A DNA stretch of 64,000 bases from Photobacterium jeanii (GCF_001650345.1 NZ_LVHF01000012.1:1355181-1419180); one strand, 5' to 3'; shown: positions 1-10,093, counted from the stretch's first letter. Numbers and translations: made by a program. Notes: a model not told the origin generated them from the letters alone.

Positions 1-706
1 CTTGCTCAAGGTGTAAACGCCCTTGCTCACTGATAATACGAATATCAGCCAAACCGTTTTCTGGTGCCACCAAAGCGGTTTTTGGCTCAAAACGCACATC
101 GCCTTGTGACAAATGCGGATCGGCATCATCAATATAAGGAGGGTTACTGGCAATCACCGCAAACTTATCATCTGCACCCAGTGGGCTGTACCAGCTACCG
201 GCCATAAAACGCGCATTGGTAATAGCCAAACGTTGGCCGTTTTCCGTTGCTAGTTGCGCAGTTTCAGGACGAAGATCGATGCCTGTTACCTGCGCATCAG
301 GGCGCTCGGAAGCTAACGCTAACGCAATCGCACCAGTGCCAGTCCCAAGATCTAATACCTTACAAGCTTGTGTCGGTATTTTATCCAATGCTAACTCAAC
401 CAAACGCTCAGTATCTGGACGCGGGATCAAAGTATGTGGTGCCACTTTTAACGGCAGCGACCAAAATTCACGCTCACCGACAATGTACGCCACTGGCTCA
501 CCGTCAATACGACGCGCCACAACAGCATCAAATTGCGTTTGTTGTTCTGCGGTCAGCGTTTTTTCCGGCCACGTCAGTAAATAACTACGTGGTTTATCCA
601 GCACATGACACAGCAGCACGGCAGCGTCGATATGCGGGCTATCAGAGCCCGCGTCGGTAAATTGCGCCGTGGTCTGCTTTAACAGGGCGTCAATCGACAA
701 GGTCAT
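1..706 (-). CDS. prmC: Release factor glutamine methyltransferase PrmC (partial)
   Basis: Transfers a methyl group from S-adenosylmethionine to the glutamine of the GGQ motif of peptide-chain release factors; cytosolic. Only about the first 235 codons lie inside the window and the C-terminus runs off the left edge. The visible part has the AdoMet-binding motif LDLGTGTGAIALALA near residue 118 and the catalytic NPPY motif near residue 187. The start ATG at 706-704 shares one base with the prfA stop codon (TAATG), so the two are translationally coupled. That fits the substrate of the enzyme being encoded by the gene just upstream. Order hemA-prfA-prmC is the same as in E. coli. Confidence 0.95.
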   Translation of the reverse strand, partial: MTLSIDALLKQTTAQFTDAGSDSPHIDAAVLLCHVLDKPRSYLLTWPEKTLTAEQQTQFDAVVARRIDGEPVAYIVGEREFWSLPLKVAPHTLIPRPDTERLVELALDKIPTQACKVLDLGTGTGAIALALASERPDAQVTGIDLRPETAQLATENGQRLAITNARFMAGSWYSPLGADDKFAVIASNPPYIDDADPHLSQGDVRFEPKTALVAPENGLADIRIISEQGRLHLEQ

Positions 707-1794
707 TATTGTTGCTCTGCCATCGCCGCTAGCTGATCCGCTTGGTGCTCTTGCAGTACAGGCTGGATCAGACCGTCCATATCACCTTCCATTACTTCGT
801 TCAGACGGTAGATAGTCAGGTTGATACGGTGATCAGATACACGACCCTGTGGGTAGTTGTATGTACGGATACGGTCTGAACGGTCACCCGAACCTAGTAG
901 GTTACGACGAGTGCTCGCTTCCGCTTCATGACGGCGCTCTTCTTCTGCTTGAACAATACGAGCAGCAAGAACAGCCATCGCTTTTGCTTTGTTTTTGTGC
1001 TGAGAACGCTCGTCTTGACACTCAACCACTGTACCTGTTGGCAAGTGCGTAATACGGATTGCAGAATCCGTGGTGTTAACGTGCTGACCACCCGCGCCCG
1101 ATGCACGGAAAGTATCGATTTTCAGGTCTGCGGCTTTAATTTCTGGCAGATCCGCTTCTGGGATCTCAGGCATAACAGCGACAGTACAAGCTGATGTATG
1201 AACACGGCCTTGCGATTCAGTCGCAGGAACACGTTGTACACGGTGACCGCCTGACTCAAACTTCAAGATACCGTAAGCACCCTCACCATTCACTTTCGCG
1301 ATCATTTCTTTATAACCGCCATGTTCAGAGTCGTTAGCGCTCATGACTTCGATACGCCAGCCGCGGCTTTCTGCGTATTTACTGTACATACGGAATAGGT
1401 CACCCGCAAAGATACCCGCTTCATCACCACCAGCACCGGCACGGATCTCAACGAAACAGTTACGCTCATCGTTTGGATCTTTAGGCAGTAGTAGCACCTG
1501 TAGTTCGTCTTCTAAGCGCTCGATGTTAGCTTTGGCTTCTTTTACTTCCTCTTGCGCCATTTCACGCATTTCAGGATCGTCTTCTTTCGCCATTTCTTCC
1601 GCCGCTTCCAGATCTTCTTTGGCTTGCTGGTAAGCTTGGAAACACTTAGTGATTTCTTCTAGCTGAGAGTATTCACGCGATAGCGCACGGAACTTGTTCT
1701 GATCGCCAATCACATCAGGATCGCCCAACAGGTGCTGGACTTCTTCGTAACGCTCAACCAAGGTTTCTAATTTAATTAAAATGGACGGTTTCAT
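706..1794 (-). CDS. prfA: Peptide chain release factor 1 (RF1)
   Basis: Class I release factor that reads UAA and UAG in the ribosomal A site and triggers hydrolysis of peptidyl-tRNA. The 362-residue length is typical of the family. The sequence contains the stop-codon recognition tripeptide PAT (in RVPATESQG), which distinguishes RF1 from RF2 (SPF), and the universal GGQ loop in SGAGGQHVN near residue 235. The N-terminal third is the charged helical domain 1. It is the middle gene of hemA-prfA-prmC on the minus strand, about 115 bp downstream of hemA. It overlaps prmC by one base. No programmed frameshift is present, as expected for RF1. Confidence 0.98.
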   Translation of the reverse strand: MKPSILIKLETLVERYEEVQHLLGDPDVIGDQNKFRALSREYSQLEEITKCFQAYQQAKEDLEAAEEMAKEDDPEMREMAQEEVKEAKANIERLEDELQVLLLPKDPNDERNCFVEIRAGAGGDEAGIFAGDLFRMYSKYAESRGWRIEVMSANDSEHGGYKEMIAKVNGEGAYGILKFESGGHRVQRVPATESQGRVHTSACTVAVMPEIPEADLPEIKAADLKIDTFRASGAGGQHVNTTDSAIRITHLPTGTVVECQDERSQHKNKAKAMAVLAARIVQAEEERRHEAEASTRRNLLGSGDRSDRIRTYNYPQGRVSDHRINLTIYRLNEVMEGDMDGLIQPVLQEHQADQLAAMAEQQ

Positions 1795-1909
1795 AATTCA
1801 CTACAAATCAATGTTCTGTTTATAGCGATAAGCAATCCCACTTGGATCTTGAGCTACTTACCGCCTCGAAATAAGACGCATACCAATAAAGATGAGACAG
1901 CTATTGGCG

Positions 1910-3187
1910 CTACTTTTGACTGTGGTTTGTTTTCAGCGAGTCCAAACCTAAACTTTCACGGATCACCGCCAGTTTCTCTGGCTCCCCTTGATGCGCCGCC
2001 TGCTGCATGGCACGTGTTGGTGCGTGGATCAATTTATTGGTCAGCTTATTACTTAGCTCAACCAAGACTTTTTCTGGAGAGGTCCCGTTTGCCAATAGCT
2101 GTAAACTACGATTCACCAAATCATGTTTGATCTCATCGGCATGGCAACGGTACTGGCGAATACTATCAACCGCTTCAAGCGAGCGTAGCCAACTCATGAA
2201 AGCAGCACTTTCTTCGCTCACAATGGCTTCGGCTTGAATTGCAGCCACTTTGCGTTGTTCACGGTTACGATTAACGATAGTTTGCAAATCATCAACGGTG
2301 TAAAGATACACATCGTTGATATCACCCACTTCAGCTTCGATATCGCGTGGGACCGCAATATCAACCAATAGCATTGGCTGGTGACGACGCGTTTTTATCG
2401 CCTTTTCCACCATACCTTTACCTATGATTGGCAACGGGCTCGCCGTTGAGCTAATCACAATGTCAGCACGGTGGAGATGATCGGGAATATCCGGCAAGCC
2501 AATCACTTCGGCACCGAACTCTTTCGATAAGCCTTCCGCACGCTCTTTAGTACGGTTAGCAACAATCAGGTTATTACATCCTTGCTCAACCAAGTGACGC
2601 GCTACCAACTCGATGGTTTCACCCGCACCCACTAAAAGCACGGTTGCCTCTGACATAGATTCAAAGATCTGTTTTGCCAAAGTACAGGCAGCAAACGCCA
2701 CCGACACCGCGTTACCGCCGATATCGGTTTCAGTACGCACACGTTTCGCAACCGTGAACGTTTTATGGAACAGCTTTTCTAACATGCCATGCACCGCTTG
2801 GTGCTCTGCAGCGTCAGAGTAAGACTGTTTAACTTGGCCCAAAATCTGCGGCTCACCAAGTACCAGTGAGTCAAGACCACACGCCACGCGCATCAAATGA
2901 CGCACGGCCGCTTGTTCTTCGTGGAAATACAGACTTGGCATGATCTCATCAGCCGATAGCTGATGGAATTGGCTCAACCAATCAATCAGGATCCCAGGTC
3001 CAGCCTGAGTCACATCGCAGTAGAGCTCGGTCCGGTTACAAGTTGAGATGATAACTCCACTCGTCACTTCTGGGTGATCGCCAAGCTCATGTAGCGCTGC
3101 TGTCAGTTTCTCTGGTGAAAAAGCCACTTTTTCACGTAGGTCGACAGTCGCTGTATTGTGATTGATGCCTAATGCAAGCAAGGTCAT
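1910..3187 (-). CDS. hemA: Glutamyl-tRNA reductase HemA
   Basis: NADPH-dependent reduction of glutamyl-tRNA(Glu) to glutamate-1-semialdehyde, the first committed step of tetrapyrrole synthesis by the C5 pathway; cytosolic. The 425-residue protein has the catalytic cysteine in STCNRTELY near residue 50, the conserved [10 protein letters not shown] segment, and the NADPH-binding motif [14 protein letters not shown] in the Rossmann domain. A C-terminal dimerisation helix ends in a lysine-rich tail. The gene leads the hemA-prfA-prmC cluster and diverges from lolB across about 280 bp that must hold both promoters. I could not pick out a convincing -35/-10 pair for either gene. Confidence 0.98.
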   Translation of the reverse strand: MTLLALGINHNTATVDLREKVAFSPEKLTAALHELGDHPEVTSGVIISTCNRTELYCDVTQAGPGILIDWLSQFHQLSADEIMPSLYFHEEQAAVRHLMRVACGLDSLVLGEPQILGQVKQSYSDAAEHQAVHGMLEKLFHKTFTVAKRVRTETDIGGNAVSVAFAACTLAKQIFESMSEATVLLVGAGETIELVARHLVEQGCNNLIVANRTKERAEGLSKEFGAEVIGLPDIPDHLHRADIVISSTASPLPIIGKGMVEKAIKTRRHQPMLLVDIAVPRDIEAEVGDINDVYLYTVDDLQTIVNRNREQRKVAAIQAEAIVSEESAAFMSWLRSLEAVDSIRQYRCHADEIKHDLVNRSLQLLANGTSPEKVLVELSNKLTNKLIHAPTRAMQQAAHQGEPEKLAVIRESLGLDSLKTNHSQK

Positions 3188-3468
3188 GGAGACGGTGTAC
3201 CAACTTCGCCGAATGAAAAGATCTAGGGCGGGATTTTACTTGATGCCCCTCCGTAATAAAAGGTAACAGACCGATTCATTCATCAATCGATGCACATTTG
3301 TTGCCTTTGATAGCCGATATTGTCCAGTATTCCACCACTCTATCGCCCTTTCCTGCTACCAATATCCTGTACTCATCAAAGGGATAAAATTCTACGCCAC
3401 CGCGGTTTTTATTTGGCTTATCCATCAATTATCGCTATTGTTTGCTCAAACCTCTGTTTGAGAACTCA

Positions 3469-4092
3469 ATGATGAATCTCTCTGTTTTTGGCTCACGACT
3501 GCGTAGCCAACGCCTTCTTAGCGCCTCTTTTTTGGTGGCATTACTTGCAGGCTGTGCGCAACAAGCGCCTGTAACTCAAACCGACTGGCAAACCCACCAA
3601 TATTCGCTCAATCAACTCAAGCAATATCAAGCCAAAGGCAAGCTGGGATATAAAAGCCCGGAACTACGCTTTGGAGCTAACTTACTGTGGCAAACCACCC
3701 CAGAAAAAGACCAACTCTTACTGACCAACTTCTTGGGAAGTACCTTGTTAAAGTTAGAAGCTTCTGCGCAAGGTGCCACTTTGATCGATAACCAAGGCAA
3801 ACGCCATAGCAGTAAAGATGCCGCGAGCCTAGTCAAAGGCTTAACTGGCATTGCGCTCCCAATCGAACAAATGCGCGATTGGCTGATCGGCTTACCCACT
3901 GCCGCCGACACCTTTCAGCTTAACGAGCAAAATACCGTGAGTTACCTTGCAAAGACGATAGGTAACCAAACATGGGAAATGGAATACCAGAGCTACGACC
4001 ATAGCCATTACCCAGCCTTGCCTAAGAAGATGATTCTTAGCCAAGACCAACAACGCATTACCCTGATCATTCACTCTTGGACAACAAAGTAA
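3469..4092 (+). CDS. lolB: Outer-membrane lipoprotein receptor LolB
   Basis: Outer-membrane lipoprotein that accepts lipoproteins from periplasmic LolA and inserts them into the outer membrane. The signal peptide ends in a lipobox (LVALLAGC), giving a lipidated Cys; the mature part is a small LolA/LolB-type beta-barrel half-shell of about 180 residues. I chose the ATG at 3469 (a second ATG follows at 3472) rather than an upstream in-frame TTG at 3442, because a GAGA motif lies five bases upstream and the resulting signal peptide has normal length. It stops three bases before ispE, as in the conserved lolB-ispE-prs cluster divergent from hemA. Confidence 0.93.
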   Translation: MMNLSVFGSRLRSQRLLSASFLVALLAGCAQQAPVTQTDWQTHQYSLNQLKQYQAKGKLGYKSPELRFGANLLWQTTPEKDQLLLTNFLGSTLLKLEASAQGATLIDNQGKRHSSKDAASLVKGLTGIALPIEQMRDWLIGLPTAADTFQLNEQNTVSYLAKTIGNQTWEMEYQSYDHSHYPALPKKMILSQDQQRITLIIHSWTTK

Positions 4093-4095
4093 GTT

Positions 4096-4971
4096 ATGAC
4101 CCGTCCGATCATTACTAAAACGACGCAATGGCCAGCACCAGCAAAGCTAAACCTCTTTCTTTACATCACAGGCCGCCGTGACAACGGCTACCACGATTTA
4201 CAAACTTTATTTCAGTTTATTGATCGCTGTGACACCTTAACCATCACCGCCAATAACAGTGATGCCATTTCTATCACTCCAGCTATTGAAGGTGTGGCAT
4301 TAGAAGATAATTTAATCTACCGCGCCGCGGATGCACTTCGCAAAGCCGCTGGTATTTCAGCAGGCGCTGACATTCATTTGGACAAAATTTTACCAATGGG
4401 TGGCGGATTAGGCGGTGGTTCATCGGACGCAGCTACGACACTGGTTGCACTAAATTACCTGTGGCAAACCCAACTCAGCACCGACCAATTAGCCGACATT
4501 GGTTTGGCGTTAGGAGCGGATGTACCAGTGTTCGTTCGTGGGGTGAGTGCTTTTGCTGAAGGCGTGGGTGAAAAGCTCCAACCCGCCACTCCTGAGGAAA
4601 AATGGTATTTAGTGGTAAAACCAGAAGTTAGCATCGCTACTGTCGATATTTTCACCCATCCAGAGCTTACGCGTGATACGGAAAAACGTCCGTTGGAGAC
4701 CCTGTTATCAGGGTGTTACGAAAACGATTGCGAAAAAATCGTCAGAAGACTGCACCCTGAGGTTGATAAGGCGCTTTCGTGGCTGTTAGAATATGCGCCG
4801 TCAAGATTGACCGGCACTGGCGCATGTGTGTTTTCTGAATTTAGCACTCAACGCGACGCCATTGCAACACTGAAAAAATTACCTGACTGGTTCCACGGAT
4901 TTGTCGCAAAAGGTGTCAACACATCTCCCTTATTGACAGCCTTGAGCACTCATTCTTCGGAAGATCAGTAA
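4096..4971 (+). CDS. ispE: 4-diphosphocytidyl-2-C-methyl-D-erythritol kinase IspE
   Basis: ATP-dependent phosphorylation of the 2-hydroxyl of CDP-methylerythritol in the MEP (non-mevalonate) isoprenoid pathway; cytosolic GHMP-family kinase. The 291-residue protein starts with the conserved [12 protein letters not shown] segment, with the lysine at the active site. It carries the GHMP glycine-rich ATP-binding loop [14 protein letters not shown] near residue 100 and the C-terminal LTGTGACVF motif. It starts three bases after the lolB stop and lies 33 bp before prs, so the three genes are probably co-transcribed. All hallmark motifs are intact. Confidence 0.97.
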   Translation: MTRPIITKTTQWPAPAKLNLFLYITGRRDNGYHDLQTLFQFIDRCDTLTITANNSDAISITPAIEGVALEDNLIYRAADALRKAAGISAGADIHLDKILPMGGGLGGGSSDAATTLVALNYLWQTQLSTDQLADIGLALGADVPVFVRGVSAFAEGVGEKLQPATPEEKWYLVVKPEVSIATVDIFTHPELTRDTEKRPLETLLSGCYENDCEKIVRRLHPEVDKALSWLLEYAPSRLTGTGACVFSEFSTQRDAIATLKKLPDWFHGFVAKGVNTSPLLTALSTHSSEDQ

Positions 4972-5004
4972 CTACAACTTGGACGCAACCCTGAGGTTTC
5001 CACC

Positions 5005-5952
5005 GTGCCTGATATGAAGCTGTTTGCTGGTAACGCTACACCAGAACTAGCCCAACGCATTGCTGACCGTCTATACATCTCTCTTGGAGATGCGACAGTT
5101 AACCGTTTTTCTGATGGTGAAGTATGTGTTCAGATTAATGAAAATGTTCGTGGTAGCGACGTATTCATTATTCAATCAACTTGTGCACCAACTAACGACA
5201 ACCTAATGGAGTTAGTGGTGATGATCGATGCACTTCGCCGTGCTTCTGCAGGTCGTATTACCGCTGTAATTCCTTACTTCGGTTATGCTCGTCAAGACCG
5301 CCGCGTCCGTTCTGCTCGTGTGCCAATTACTGCTAAAGTAGTTGCAGATTTCCTTTCTAACGTGGGTGTTGACCGCGTTCTTACTGTTGACCTACACGCC
5401 GAGCAAATCCAAGGCTTCTTCGATGTACCTGTAGACAACGTATTCGGTAGCCCAGTGCTACTAGAAGATATCCTAGCGAAGAAACTGGAAGATCCAGTGG
5501 TTGTTTCTCCGGATATCGGTGGCGTTGTACGTGCACGTGCTATTGCTAAGCTACTAGACGATACTGACATCGCAATCATCGACAAACGTCGTCCACGCGC
5601 TAACGTTTCTCAGGTAATGCACCTGATCGGTGACGTTGAAGGCCGTGACTGCATCATCGTTGATGACATGATCGATACTGGCGGTACGCTATGTAAAGCA
5701 GCTGAAGCGCTAAAAGAGCGTGGTGCGAAACGTGTATTTGCTTACGCAACTCACCCAGTATTCTCAGGTTCTGCTCCTCAGAACATTCGCGAATCAGTGA
5801 TCGACGAAGTTATCGTAACTGACTCAATTCCACTAACGCAGGAAATTAAAGATACAGGTCGCGTATCTGTGCTGACACTTTCAGGCATGTTAGCGGAAGC
5901 TATTCGTCGCATTAGCAACGAAGAATCAATCTCAGCGATGTTCGAGCACTAA
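5005..5952 (+). CDS. prs: Ribose-phosphate pyrophosphokinase (PRPP synthetase)
   Basis: Makes 5-phosphoribosyl-1-pyrophosphate from ribose-5-phosphate and ATP, feeding purine, pyrimidine, NAD, histidine and tryptophan synthesis. The 315-residue protein contains the divalent-cation site [12 protein letters not shown] and the PRPP-binding loop [12 protein letters not shown]. The start is GTG (MPDMKLFAG), preceded by a GAGG ribosome-binding site, as in E. coli prs. Leucine codons are strongly skewed to CTA (12 of 23 by hand count), which suggests high expression and matches the amplified tRNA-Leu(UAG) genes nearby. A rho-independent terminator follows directly. Confidence 0.98.
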   Translation: MPDMKLFAGNATPELAQRIADRLYISLGDATVNRFSDGEVCVQINENVRGSDVFIIQSTCAPTNDNLMELVVMIDALRRASAGRITAVIPYFGYARQDRRVRSARVPITAKVVADFLSNVGVDRVLTVDLHAEQIQGFFDVPVDNVFGSPVLLEDILAKKLEDPVVVSPDIGGVVRARAIAKLLDDTDIAIIDKRRPRANVSQVMHLIGDVEGRDCIIVDDMIDTGGTLCKAAEALKERGAKRVFAYATHPVFSGSAPQNIRESVIDEVIVTDSIPLTQEIKDTGRVSVLTLSGMLAEAIRRISNEESISAMFEH

Positions 5953-5978
5953 TCGACAAGCTAAGCAGAGAGAATTAA

Positions 5979-6008
5979 ACGCCTCGCTTATGCGGGGCGT
6001 TTTGCTTT
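5979..6008 (+). terminator. Rho-independent terminator after prs
   Basis: A nine-base-pair stem (ACGCCTCGC with GCGGGGCGT, one wobble pair) with a short loop is followed by TTTTGCTTTT. It ends the lolB-ispE-prs unit. Confidence 0.85.
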
Positions 6009-6063
6009 TGGGCATTAATCGCCTCGCGGCAATCCGCGCGATCCGTATCAATTTTCGTGAGAT

Positions 6064-6072
6064 TGGTATAAC
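6064..6072 (+). promoter_or_regulatory. Extended -10 promoter element for pth-ychF
   Basis: TGGTATAAC reads as an extended -10 (TGn plus TATAAC, five of six to consensus) about 40 bases before the pth GTG start and after the prs terminator. No clear -35 is seen, which is usual for extended -10 promoters. The assignment rests on position and motif only. Confidence 0.5.
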
Positions 6073-6111
6073 ATAGCGCGCGTTTTCAGCCTAGGACGAG
6101 AGAAATCAAGC

Positions 6112-6702
6112 GTGAGTAACAACATTCGTCTTTTAGTGGGTCTGGCAAATCCAGGTCCTGAGTATGCGAAAACTCGCCATAATGCCGGCGCATGGGTCGT
6201 CGAAGAATTAGCGCGAGCACATAACATCAGCTTACGAGAAGAATCAAAATACTTCGGCCTAACCGGTCGGATCATGGCTAACGGTCACGATCTTCGCTTG
6301 TTGATCCCAACTACTTTTATGAACCTGTCAGGTAAATCAGTGGCAGCACTGGCGAATTTCTACCAAATCAAACCGGAAGAAATTCTCGTGGCGCATGACG
6401 AACTTGATCTTCCACCCGGTGTAGCGAAATTTAAAAAGGGTGGCGGACACGGTGGTCATAATGGTCTGCGCGACATTATTAGTAAGATGGGCAACAACAA
6501 AGATTTCTACCGTTTACGTGTCGGGATCGGTCACCCAGGCGATAAAAACAAAGTCGCAGGCTTTGTTTTAGGTAAAGCGCCAGCCAAAGAGCAAGAATGT
6601 ATTGATGCGGCTGTGGATGAAGCAGTGCGCTGCATGGACATCTTGCTAAAAGATGGTCTCAATAAAGCGCAAAACCGTCTACATTCTTTCAAAGCAGAGT
6701 AA
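6112..6702 (+). CDS. pth: Peptidyl-tRNA hydrolase Pth
   Basis: Hydrolyses the ester bond of peptidyl-tRNAs dropped by stalled ribosomes, recycling tRNA; cytosolic and essential in E. coli. The 196-residue protein has the family signature: the catalytic histidine in [14 protein letters not shown] near residue 22, the substrate-binding asparagines in LANPGPEY and FMNLSGKS, and the catalytic aspartate in [10 protein letters not shown] near residue 95. The start is GTG, with the family-typical N-terminus [15 protein letters not shown]. It lies about 95 bp upstream of ychF, its usual partner in enterobacteria and vibrios. Confidence 0.98.
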   Translation: MSNNIRLLVGLANPGPEYAKTRHNAGAWVVEELARAHNISLREESKYFGLTGRIMANGHDLRLLIPTTFMNLSGKSVAALANFYQIKPEEILVAHDELDLPPGVAKFKKGGGHGGHNGLRDIISKMGNNKDFYRLRVGIGHPGDKNKVAGFVLGKAPAKEQECIDAAVDEAVRCMDILLKDGLNKAQNRLHSFKAE

Positions 6703-6797
6703 TTGCCCTCTGCTTTACGTTTATTAGTAATTTTCGTTGCTCTGGTAGTCAAACTACCAACTGCAACACTGAGTAATCACCAAAAGGGTTTAATACC

Positions 6798-7889
6798 ATG
6801 GGTTTTAAATGCGGCATCGTTGGCCTACCAAACGTAGGTAAGTCAACCCTATTCAACGCCTTGACTAAAGCGGGTATCGAAGCAGCGAACTTCCCGTTCT
6901 GTACTATCGAGCCAAACACTGGTGTCGTACCTGTGCCAGATCTACGTCTGGATGCACTGGCTGAAATCGTAAATCCAGAGCGTATTCTACCTACTACCAT
7001 GGAATTCGTAGATATCGCAGGTCTAGTTGCGGGTGCATCTAAAGGTGAAGGTCTAGGTAACAAGTTCCTAGCTAACATCCGTGAAACTGACGCAATTGGT
7101 CACGTTGTTCGTTGTTTTGAGAACGAGAACATCGTTCACGTTGCAGGTAAGATCAACCCACTAGACGATATCGAAGTTATCAACCTAGAGCTTGCTCTAG
7201 CTGACCTTGATACTTGTGAGCGTGCAATTCAGCGTCAAGCTAAGCGTGCAAAAGGTGGCGACAAAGACGCGAAATTTGAAATCGCGGTACTAGAAAAGCT
7301 ACTTCCAACGCTGACTGAAGGTGGTATGGTACGTTCAGTTGAGCTAGCGAAAGAAGAAGCGGCAGCAATCAGCTACCTAAACTTCCTAACACTTAAACCA
7401 ACCATGTACATCGCTAACGTAAGCGAAGACGGTTTCGAAGATAACGAATTCCTAGACATGGTTCGTGAGCATGCTGCAAAAGAAAACGCAGTTGTTGTTC
7501 CTGTTTGTGCAGCAATTGAGTCTGAAATTGCAGAACTTGATGATGCTGACCGTGAAGAGTTCCTAGCTGACATGGGTATCGAAGAACCAGGTCTAAACCG
7601 TGTGATCCGCTCGGGCTACGAACTACTTAACCTGCAAACTTACTTCACCGCTGGCGTGAAAGAAGTACGTGCATGGACTATCCCTGTTGGCGCAACAGCT
7701 CCACAAGCTGCGGGTAAGATCCACACTGACTTTGAAAAAGGTTTCATCCGTGCTGAAGTTGTAGGTTACGACGCATTCATCGAATTCAAAGGTGAAAGCG
7801 GTGCAAAAGAAGCAGGTAAGTGGCGTCTAGAAGGTAAAGATTACATCGTTAAAGATGGTGATGTAGTTCACTTCCGCTTCAACGTATAA
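6798..7889 (+). CDS. ychF: Redox-regulated ATPase / GTP-binding protein YchF (OLA1 family)
   Basis: Universally conserved P-loop NTPase of the Obg group that binds ribosomes and, unlike most relatives, prefers ATP. It has been linked to the oxidative stress response. The 363-residue protein has the P-loop [14 protein letters not shown] at residues 8-21, the G3 motif DIAGLV, the atypical G4 motif NVSED that explains relaxed nucleotide specificity, and a C-terminal TGS domain. Leucine codons are mainly CTA, as in prs and leuS, suggesting high expression. It is followed by a strong terminator that isolates it from the tRNA array. Confidence 0.98.
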   Translation: MGFKCGIVGLPNVGKSTLFNALTKAGIEAANFPFCTIEPNTGVVPVPDLRLDALAEIVNPERILPTTMEFVDIAGLVAGASKGEGLGNKFLANIRETDAIGHVVRCFENENIVHVAGKINPLDDIEVINLELALADLDTCERAIQRQAKRAKGGDKDAKFEIAVLEKLLPTLTEGGMVRSVELAKEEAAAISYLNFLTLKPTMYIANVSEDGFEDNEFLDMVREHAAKENAVVVPVCAAIESEIAELDDADREEFLADMGIEEPGLNRVIRSGYELLNLQTYFTAGVKEVRAWTIPVGATAPQAAGKIHTDFEKGFIRAEVVGYDAFIEFKGESGAKEAGKWRLEGKDYIVKDGDVVHFRFNV

Positions 7890-7929
7890 AGCTAGGTTGC
7901 CAAAACCAGCTGAAATACAGTGAATTTCG

Positions 7930-7962
7930 ATAAGCCAGCATAATTGCTGGCTTATTTTTTAT
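7930..7962 (+). terminator. Rho-independent terminator after ychF
   Basis: Perfect 11-bp inverted repeat ATAAGCCAGCA / TGCTGGCTTAT followed by six T residues. Confidence 0.9.
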
Positions 7963-8106
7963 CTGCGTTCTGAAGACTTCTTTATAGATAAAGCTGACAA
8001 AGCAAGGATTTAGCTGGCAAAATTACAGCGGTTCGTGTGGCTATCACGCATTTCGTCCAAATATCCATCGAACAAAACGATTTTGACGAGATATTTAAAA
8101 AAACTG

Positions 8107-8135
8107 TTGACGCTTTTCGCTGAGATACGCATAAT
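8107..8135 (+). promoter_or_regulatory. Strong promoter of the tRNA array with stringent-type discriminator
   Basis: TTGACG (8107-8112) and CATAAT (8130-8135) are separated by exactly 17 bases. They are followed by the GC-rich stretch GCGCCCCG, the discriminator typical of stable-RNA promoters repressed by ppGpp/DksA. The predicted start near 8142 is about 50 bases before the first tRNA. The roughly 300-bp gap between ychF and the tRNAs otherwise holds only the ychF terminator. Confidence 0.8.
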
Positions 8136-8192
8136 GCGCCCCGTTCCCGAGACGACAGCAACATGCTGACAGCGAATTAGGAACAACAAGTT

Positions 8193-8269
8193 GGCTACGT
8201 AGCTCAGTTGGTTAGAGCACATCACTCATAATGATGGGGTCACAGGTTCGAATCCCGTCGTAGCCACCA
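8193..8269 (+). tRNA. tRNA-Met (CAU), elongator type, copy 1
   Basis: Full 77-nt cloverleaf with acceptor stem GGCTACG/CGTAGCC, anticodon loop CTCATAA and encoded CCA. It is essentially the E. coli metT/metU elongator sequence, not the initiator and not tRNA-Ile2. Confidence 0.97.
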
Positions 8270-8299
8270 TTTCTCGTTTACCTCGAGAAATGCATTGAT

Positions 8300-8384
8300 G
8301 CGGAAGTGGCGGAATTGGTAGACGCACCAGATTTAGGTTCTGGCGCCGCAAGGTGTGAGAGTTCAAGTCTCTCCTTCCGCACCA
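8300..8384 (+). tRNA. tRNA-Leu (UAG), copy 1
   Basis: 85-nt class II tRNA with long variable arm, acceptor GCGGAAG/CTTCCGC, anticodon loop TTTAGGT and encoded CCA; A-type variable-arm loop (CGCAAGG). Confidence 0.97.
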
Positions 8385-8441
8385 TTCTTAACTCAGCGTT
8401 AAGAAAGACCTTGTGAAAGGTACGTTGCGTTGCAACACTGT

Positions 8442-8516
8442 AGGGCTATCGCCAAGCGGTAAGGCAGCGGCTTTTGATGCCGCCATTCCCTGGTTCGAAT
8501 CCAGGTAGCCCTGCCA
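8442..8516 (+). tRNA. tRNA-Gln (UUG), copy 1
   Basis: 75-nt cloverleaf with acceptor AGGGCTA/TAGCCCT, discriminator G, anticodon loop TTTTGAT (anticodon TTG) and encoded CCA. Confidence 0.97.
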
Positions 8517-8595
8517 CCATTTATTGTGTGGTTATCTTTTCGAAGTAACGGCATGATCAATACTGCAAACCAAGCAGTCTAATAAATAACAAGTT

Positions 8596-8672
8596 GGCTA
8601 CGTAGCTCAGTTGGTTAGAGCACATCACTCATAATGATGGGGTCACAGGTTCGAATCCCGTCGTAGCCACCA
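8596..8672 (+). tRNA. tRNA-Met (CAU), elongator type, copy 2
   Basis: Identical to the copy at 8193-8269 and also preceded by the same AACAAGTT flank, so it is part of the 403-bp duplication. Confidence 0.97.
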
Positions 8673-8702
8673 TTTCTCGTTTACCTCGAGAAATGCATAT
8701 AT

Positions 8703-8787
8703 GCGGAAGTGGCGGAATTGGTAGACGCACCAGATTTAGGTTCTGGCGCCGCAAGGTGTGAGAGTTCAAGTCTCTCCTTCCGCACCA
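8703..8787 (+). tRNA. tRNA-Leu (UAG), copy 2
   Basis: 85-nt class II tRNA, anticodon TAG, encoded CCA; A-type variable arm, identical to copy 1. Confidence 0.97.
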
Positions 8788-8888
8788 TTCTTTCTTTATG
8801 AAAGATAAAGTCATAACTCGTTTTACCAATTATGAGTTATGCAACGATAAGTTAGAGACAACTTGCTAGGCAACTAGTGATATAAAAT

Positions 8889-8973
8889 GCGGAAGTGGCG
8901 GAATTGGTAGACGCACCAGATTTAGGTTCTGGCGCCGCGAGGTGTGAGAGTTCAAGTCTCTCCTTCCGCACCA
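8889..8973 (+). tRNA. tRNA-Leu (UAG), copy 3
   Basis: As copy 1, except that the variable-arm loop reads CGCGAGG (G-type). It lies 186 bp from the previous and the next Leu copies. Confidence 0.97.
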
Positions 8974-9074
8974 TTCTGTCTTGATGAGAGACAAAGTCAT
9001 AATTCGTTTTATCACTTATGAGTTATGCAACGATAAGTTAGAGACAACTTGCTAGGCAACTAGTGATATAAAAT

Positions 9075-9159
9075 GCGGAAGTGGCGGAATTGGTAGACGC
9101 ACCAGATTTAGGTTCTGGCGCCGCGAGGTGTGAGAGTTCAAGTCTCTCCTTCCGCACCA
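9075..9159 (+). tRNA. tRNA-Leu (UAG), copy 4
   Basis: G-type variable arm, otherwise identical to copy 1; encoded CCA. First member of the repeating Leu-Gln pairs. Confidence 0.97.
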
Positions 9160-9204
9160 TTCTCTACTAACTTATCAAATTCGTACTCGTAAGAGTTACG
9201 CTGT

Positions 9205-9279
9205 AGGGCTATCGCCAAGCGGTAAGGCAGCGGCTTTTGATGCCGCCATTCCCTGGTTCGAATCCTGGTAGCCCTGCCA
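9205..9279 (+). tRNA. tRNA-Gln (UUG), copy 2, T-stem variant
   Basis: Same as the other five Gln copies except for T instead of A at 9266. The T-stem becomes CCTGG/CCTGG, with a U-U mismatch in the middle pair. The rest of the cloverleaf and the encoded CCA are intact. It may be a weaker or decaying copy. Confidence 0.9.
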
Positions 9280-9334
9280 TCATTTATACTTAATGATGAG
9301 CAACAACATAAGTTGTATGATCATCGCTGAGTTT

Positions 9335-9419
9335 GCGGAAGTGGCGGAATTGGTAGACGCACCAGATTTAGGTTCTGGCGCCGCAAGGTGTGAGAGTTCA
9401 AGTCTCTCCTTCCGCACCA
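9335..9419 (+). tRNA. tRNA-Leu (UAG), copy 5
   Basis: A-type variable arm, anticodon TAG, encoded CCA. Confidence 0.97.
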
Positions 9420-9464
9420 TTCTCTACTAACTTATCAAATTCGTACTCGTAAGAGTTACGCTGT

Positions 9465-9539
9465 AGGGCTATCGCCAAGCGGTAAGGCAGCGGCTTTTGA
9501 TGCCGCCATTCCCTGGTTCGAATCCAGGTAGCCCTGCCA
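9465..9539 (+). tRNA. tRNA-Gln (UUG), copy 3
   Basis: Standard copy with intact T-stem; located 260 bp from copy 2 in an otherwise near-identical module. Confidence 0.97.
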
Positions 9540-9594
9540 TCATTTATACTTAATGATGAGCAACAACATAAGTTGTATGATCATCGCTGAGTTT

Positions 9595-9679
9595 GCGGAA
9601 GTGGCGGAATTGGTAGACGCACCAGATTTAGGTTCTGGCGCCGCAAGGTGTGAGAGTTCAAGTCTCTCCTTCCGCACCA
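9595..9679 (+). tRNA. tRNA-Leu (UAG), copy 6
   Basis: A-type variable arm, anticodon TAG, encoded CCA. Confidence 0.97.
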
Positions 9680-9741
9680 TTCTCTCTTTACTTATTATTT
9701 TCTCCTCGCCGAGAAATTCGTACTCGTAAGAGCTACGCTGT

Positions 9742-9816
9742 AGGGCTATCGCCAAGCGGTAAGGCAGCGGCTTTTGATGCCGCCATTCCCTGGTTCGAAT
9801 CCAGGTAGCCCTGCCA
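9742..9816 (+). tRNA. tRNA-Gln (UUG), copy 4
   Basis: Standard copy. The upstream spacer is a longer variant containing TTATTATTTTCTCCTCGCC, which makes this module 277 bp. Confidence 0.97.
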
Positions 9817-9871
9817 TCATTTATACTTAATGATGAGCAACAACATAAGTTGTATGATCATCGCTGAGTTT

Positions 9872-9956
9872 GCGGAAGTGGCGGAATTGGTAGACGCACC
9901 AGATTTAGGTTCTGGCGCCGCGAGGTGTGAGAGTTCAAGTCTCTCCTTCCGCACCA
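9872..9956 (+). tRNA. tRNA-Leu (UAG), copy 7
   Basis: G-type variable arm, anticodon TAG, encoded CCA. Confidence 0.97.
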
Positions 9957-10018
9957 TTCTCTCTTTACTTATTATTTTCTCCTCGCCGAGAAATTCGTAC
10001 TCGTAAGAGCTACGCTGT

Positions 10019-10093
10019 AGGGCTATCGCCAAGCGGTAAGGCAGCGGCTTTTGATGCCGCCATTCCCTGGTTCGAATCCAGGTAGCCCTGCCA
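10019..10093 (+). tRNA. tRNA-Gln (UUG), copy 5
   Basis: Standard copy with encoded CCA. It is followed by a different spacer (CCATTTAACTTAATGGTG) that recurs after copy 6. Confidence 0.97.

Noticed and set aside
216..660. Plus-strand reading frames at the left end
   Set aside because: They are antisense shadows of prmC, which has intact motifs on the minus strand.
7982..8225. Short minus-strand reading frames before the tRNA array
   Set aside because: They overlap the tRNA promoter and first tRNA and have no start signals.
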